Positions 5,956 through 7,988 of a stretch of DNA of 7,988 bases are shown piece after piece. Made by a program: the position numbers and the translations under genes. How positions within the stretch are numbered: the first letter of the stretch is position 1; each line of letters starts with the position of its first letter. This DNA is from CAZWUZ01 sp964637655 [NCBI: uncultured bacterium] (lineage in GTDB: Bacteria; DAOPZR01). The notes beneath the pieces were generated by a model. It did not search any database, was not told the origin of the DNA, and saw only the letters and a program-made list of their open reading frames with translations. The DNA lies in the NCBI GenBank assembly GCA_964637655.1, contig CAZWUZ010000182.1, forward strand, positions 1 to 7,988. The letters run 5' to 3'.

Positions 5956-6890
5956 AGAGTTACTATCGGGTCATGCTCGGGCGGGGAAGCAAACACGCGG
6001 AACTCTGCCTGCGCGAGGGGTTCATCGGTGTCGGTTTTGACCTCGAGGAGGATTTGAGCGGGCAACTGCCGGAGGAATGGCGCGAGTTCAACCGCCGCTA
6101 TGTTCCGATCTACCTGGCCAAACATCCGGACAAGAAGAAAGTCAGCGCCGGACTTGCCTGTGGGGCAATCTGGACCATCGCCAAGGGGATCAAGAAAGGT
6201 GACATTGTTTTGTGTCCTGACGGCACCGGGGTCTATCGCGTTGGCGAGGTGACTGGCGACTACTATTATGCGCCGGGGCAGGAACTGCTCCATCGCCGCC
6301 GGGTCAAGTGGTTCGACAAGACGATCGAGCGCGCGGCGATGAGCGAAGCGCTGCGCAATTCGACGGGCTCCATCGGCACGTACAGCGATATCACCAGTTA
6401 TCACGAGGAAATCGAGAAACTGCTTGCCGGTGCGACGGAGCCCGGCATCATCACCAACCATCCGGAGATCGAAGACCCTGTGGCGTTTGCCATGGAGCGG
6501 CATCTCGAGGACTTTCTCGTGCAGAATTGGGGCAGCACGGTATTCGGCAAAACCCACGACATTTATGCCGAGGATGGCGAACTGGTCGGCAAGCAGTATC
6601 CGACCGACAGCGGCCCGATCGATGTGCTCGCCGTCAGCAGGGACCGCAAGGAACTGCTGGTCATCGAACTGAAACGCGGCCGGGCCAGCGATGCGGTGGT
6701 CGGACAACTGCTGCGCTACATGGGGTATGTGATGGAAGAACTGGCGGAGGAGGGGCAGCAGGTGCATGGCGTGATTATCGCGCTGGACGACGATTTGCGC
6801 CTGAGGCGCGCGCTGGCCGCGGCACGCGGCATCACCTTTTACCGCTATCAAGTTGATTTCAAGTTGGTCAAGGGACATGGCGGCGCATGA
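5952..6890 (+). CDS. EVE/PUA-like domain fused to NucS-like PD-(D/E)XK endonuclease
   Basis: Predicted 312-aa nuclease. The C-terminal half (about 175-305) resembles the NucS/DUF91 endonuclease domain. TDSGPIDVLAVSRDRK leads to LLVIELKRGRASDAVV and GQLLRYMGYV, giving Asp224, Glu239-x-Lys241 and Gln252 as an intact PD-(D/E)XK-type site; a further acidic residue lies in MERHLEDFL (181-189). The N-terminal part (about 1-125) has VMLGRGSKHAELCLREGF, IGVGFDLEEDLSG and GDIVLCPDGTGVYRVGEVTG, which looks like the EVE/PUA-like fold; prokaryotic EVE domains are linked to modified-base recognition. The start overlaps the hsdS stop. As the only nuclease visible in the cluster it could be a modification-dependent enzyme riding with the type I system, or a replacement for HsdR. 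It has no helicase motifs, so it is not a normal HsdR. The nuclease fold is fairly sure; the N-terminal call is moderate. Confidence 0.8.
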   Translation: MKSYYRVMLGRGSKHAELCLREGFIGVGFDLEEDLSGQLPEEWREFNRRYVPIYLAKHPDKKKVSAGLACGAIWTIAKGIKKGDIVLCPDGTGVYRVGEVTGDYYYAPGQELLHRRRVKWFDKTIERAAMSEALRNSTGSIGTYSDITSYHEEIEKLLAGATEPGIITNHPEIEDPVAFAMERHLEDFLVQNWGSTVFGKTHDIYAEDGELVGKQYPTDSGPIDVLAVSRDRKELLVIELKRGRASDAVVGQLLRYMGYVMEELAEEGQQVHGVIIALDDDLRLRRALAAARGITFYRYQVDFKLVKGHGGA

Positions 6891-6920
6891 AGAAACGTCA
6901 GCGAGCGAGTGGGCGTACCG

Positions 6921-7988
6921 ATGAACAATAGGCAGGAGCCGTCGGTCGAGGTCATACGGCGCATGAACCACACGATGCGCCTTGTCATCGCTGCGGCATC
7001 ATTGCGGACGCCCGGGGTACAGCACGCCACGCCGTTGCGCTGCTGGCGCGCAGTTGGTGGAGGGCAATGCAGCGGCCGGCTTGTTGTGTCACGCACCGAG
7101 GTGCCGCCGGACGCACATTGGGAATGCCCGCGCTGCGGGTATGGCGGAACCATGGCCGGCAGTATGGGTGGCGAATGGGACTTGCGCCGGTTGCCCCCGT
7201 TGGCTGAACCGGGCAAACCGCGGCATGAACTGCACCCTCTCGAACTCACGGAATTCGACGCGTTGGTGGATACATTGCTGGCGCAACCGGTGGCTGACGA
7301 GACCTTTCGCATCGTCCTGCGGGCGTGCGGTAGCGATCGGTACACGAACCTGACTATTATCGGGCAGGAACGCGAACTGCTTGAAGAGGCACTCGATATC
7401 GCGCTGCTGGACCCGCAGGTGAAGCACCGGCGCGTGCTGGAAAAGCTGTATCACCGGTTGTCCGTGGAGGGACTGAAGGCGTACAAGCCGTTTGCCGGCA
7501 CGCGGCAGCGGCGGCAGGAGCCGGCCAGTGCCGTCGGCGAACGCTGGTATCGTCTGCGCATTACGCTTGACCACGTGCAACCGCGGGTGTGGCGCGAACT
7601 GCACGTGCCCGGGCATTGCTCGCTCGCCACGCTGCACCGGATCATTCAGGCGGCGTTCGACTGGTCGGACACGCACCTGCACGAATTTGTGTTGCCTGGA
7701 CAAAGAATGTCGCCGACCGGCGATGCTGATGAACGGATGGAAAAGAAGATGACGTTGGCGGCGGTGGCCCCACGCGAGAAGATGAAATTCCAGTATATCT
7801 ACGATTTCGGCGACCATTGGCAGCATACCATAACGGTGAAGAAAATTACGGTGACGCGTCCGGGTGACAAGCCCGAACTGTTCTGTTTTGCCGGCGCCGG
7901 TTCCTGCCCACCCGAGGATTGCGGCGGGCCGCCGGGCTACATGCAACTGCTGGCGGCGCGCGAACAGGATGGACCGGAAGGCGAAGAG
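6921..7988 (+). CDS. pRiA4b ORF-3 family protein with N-terminal Cys4 motif (3' truncated by window edge)
   Basis: The frame is open for 356 codons to the window end. Residues from about 208 match the plasmid pRiA4b ORF-3 (PRiA4_ORF3) family: WYRLRITLDHVQPRVWREL, VPGHCSLATLHRIIQ, HLHEF at 252-256, YDFGDHWQHTI at 294-304 and GSCPPEDCGGPPGY at 327-340. No activity is established for this family, which is common on plasmids and in mobile or accessory regions. Before it, Cys41, Cys50, Cys69 and Cys72 (C-x8-C-x18-CPRC) suggest a zinc ribbon, and about 105-180 looks helical. The start is unsure: ATG 6921 is the first in frame, while ATG 6963 is preceded by GAGGT 10 nt upstream and would keep all domains. 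It follows the nuclease by 30 or 72 nt without overlap, so co-transcription is possible but less tight. Confidence 0.75.
   Translation, partial: MNNRQEPSVEVIRRMNHTMRLVIAAASLRTPGVQHATPLRCWRAVGGGQCSGRLVVSRTEVPPDAHWECPRCGYGGTMAGSMGGEWDLRRLPPLAEPGKPRHELHPLELTEFDALVDTLLAQPVADETFRIVLRACGSDRYTNLTIIGQERELLEEALDIALLDPQVKHRRVLEKLYHRLSVEGLKAYKPFAGTRQRRQEPASAVGERWYRLRITLDHVQPRVWRELHVPGHCSLATLHRIIQAAFDWSDTHLHEFVLPGQRMSPTGDADERMEKKMTLAAVAPREKMKFQYIYDFGDHWQHTITVKKITVTRPGDKPELFCFAGAGSCPPEDCGGPPGYMQLLAAREQDGPEGEE

Noticed and set aside
6887-6931. 14-codon frame whose ATG overlaps the nuclease stop as ATGA
   Set aside because: Too short and with no recognisable features; possibly a coupling leader for the next gene, but nothing supports it beyond the overlap.
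5754-6971. 405-codon open frame on the minus strand opposite the nuclease gene
   Set aside because: Antisense to two well-supported genes and to the start of a third, with no recognisable motif; the plus-strand proteins have intact catalytic signatures.
7089-7946. 285-codon open frame on the minus strand near the right edge
   Set aside because: The plus frame here carries the pRiA4b ORF-3 motifs; the minus translation has no family features.
1-7988. CRISPR array, tRNA or rRNA gene, insertion sequence with terminal repeats
   Set aside because: I looked for regularly spaced repeats, cloverleaf segments and transposase motifs on both strands and saw none.

Overview
The window reads as a chromosomal segment of a GC-rich bacterium in which two housekeeping translation genes are followed by a compact defence cluster. 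All supported genes are on the plus strand. I cannot fix the taxon. The release factor 1 fragment has a variant GGQ neighbourhood ([16 protein letters not shown] instead of the common GAGGQHVNTT) that does not look enterobacterial. It faintly recalls PVC-group or Bacteroidota sequences, but this is a guess.

Layout. Positions 2-445 hold the 3' end of prfA (release factor 1). Positions 489-1319 hold prmC, the enzyme that methylates the glutamine of the GGQ motif in release factors. A 243-nt gap with weak promoter-like boxes and a small tandem repeat leads into a large type I restriction-modification methyltransferase gene, hsdM (1563-3998). After hsdM come three closely spaced hairpin repeats (4014-4127) and a near-consensus sigma70 promoter (TTGACA, 17 nt, TAAAAT; 4147-4175). 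This promoter starts a tightly packed run of four genes: a ribbon-helix-helix-type antitoxin (4206-4460), a RelE/ParE-type toxin (4457-4744), the specificity subunit hsdS (4741-5955) and a two-domain nuclease (5952-6890) with an EVE/PUA-like N-terminus and a NucS-like PD-(D/E)XK C-terminus. Each junction in this run is a 4-nt ATGA or GTGA overlap. An open frame from 6921 to the window end encodes a protein with a Cys4 motif and a pRiA4b ORF-3-type domain.

How the genes may work together. HsdM and HsdS would form the modification enzyme. No HsdR translocase is visible. The only nuclease present is the EVE/NucS-like protein, coupled to hsdS. The toxin-antitoxin pair lies between hsdM and hsdS and appears to supply the promoter, and perhaps the autoregulation, for both hsdS and the nuclease. 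The second target-recognition domain of HsdS is much more AT-rich than its flanks and lies between two imperfect direct repeats with an exact 558-bp offset, which is the expected mark of target-domain replacement. A conventional hsdR may lie beyond the window, so calling this an HsdR-less system is a hypothesis.
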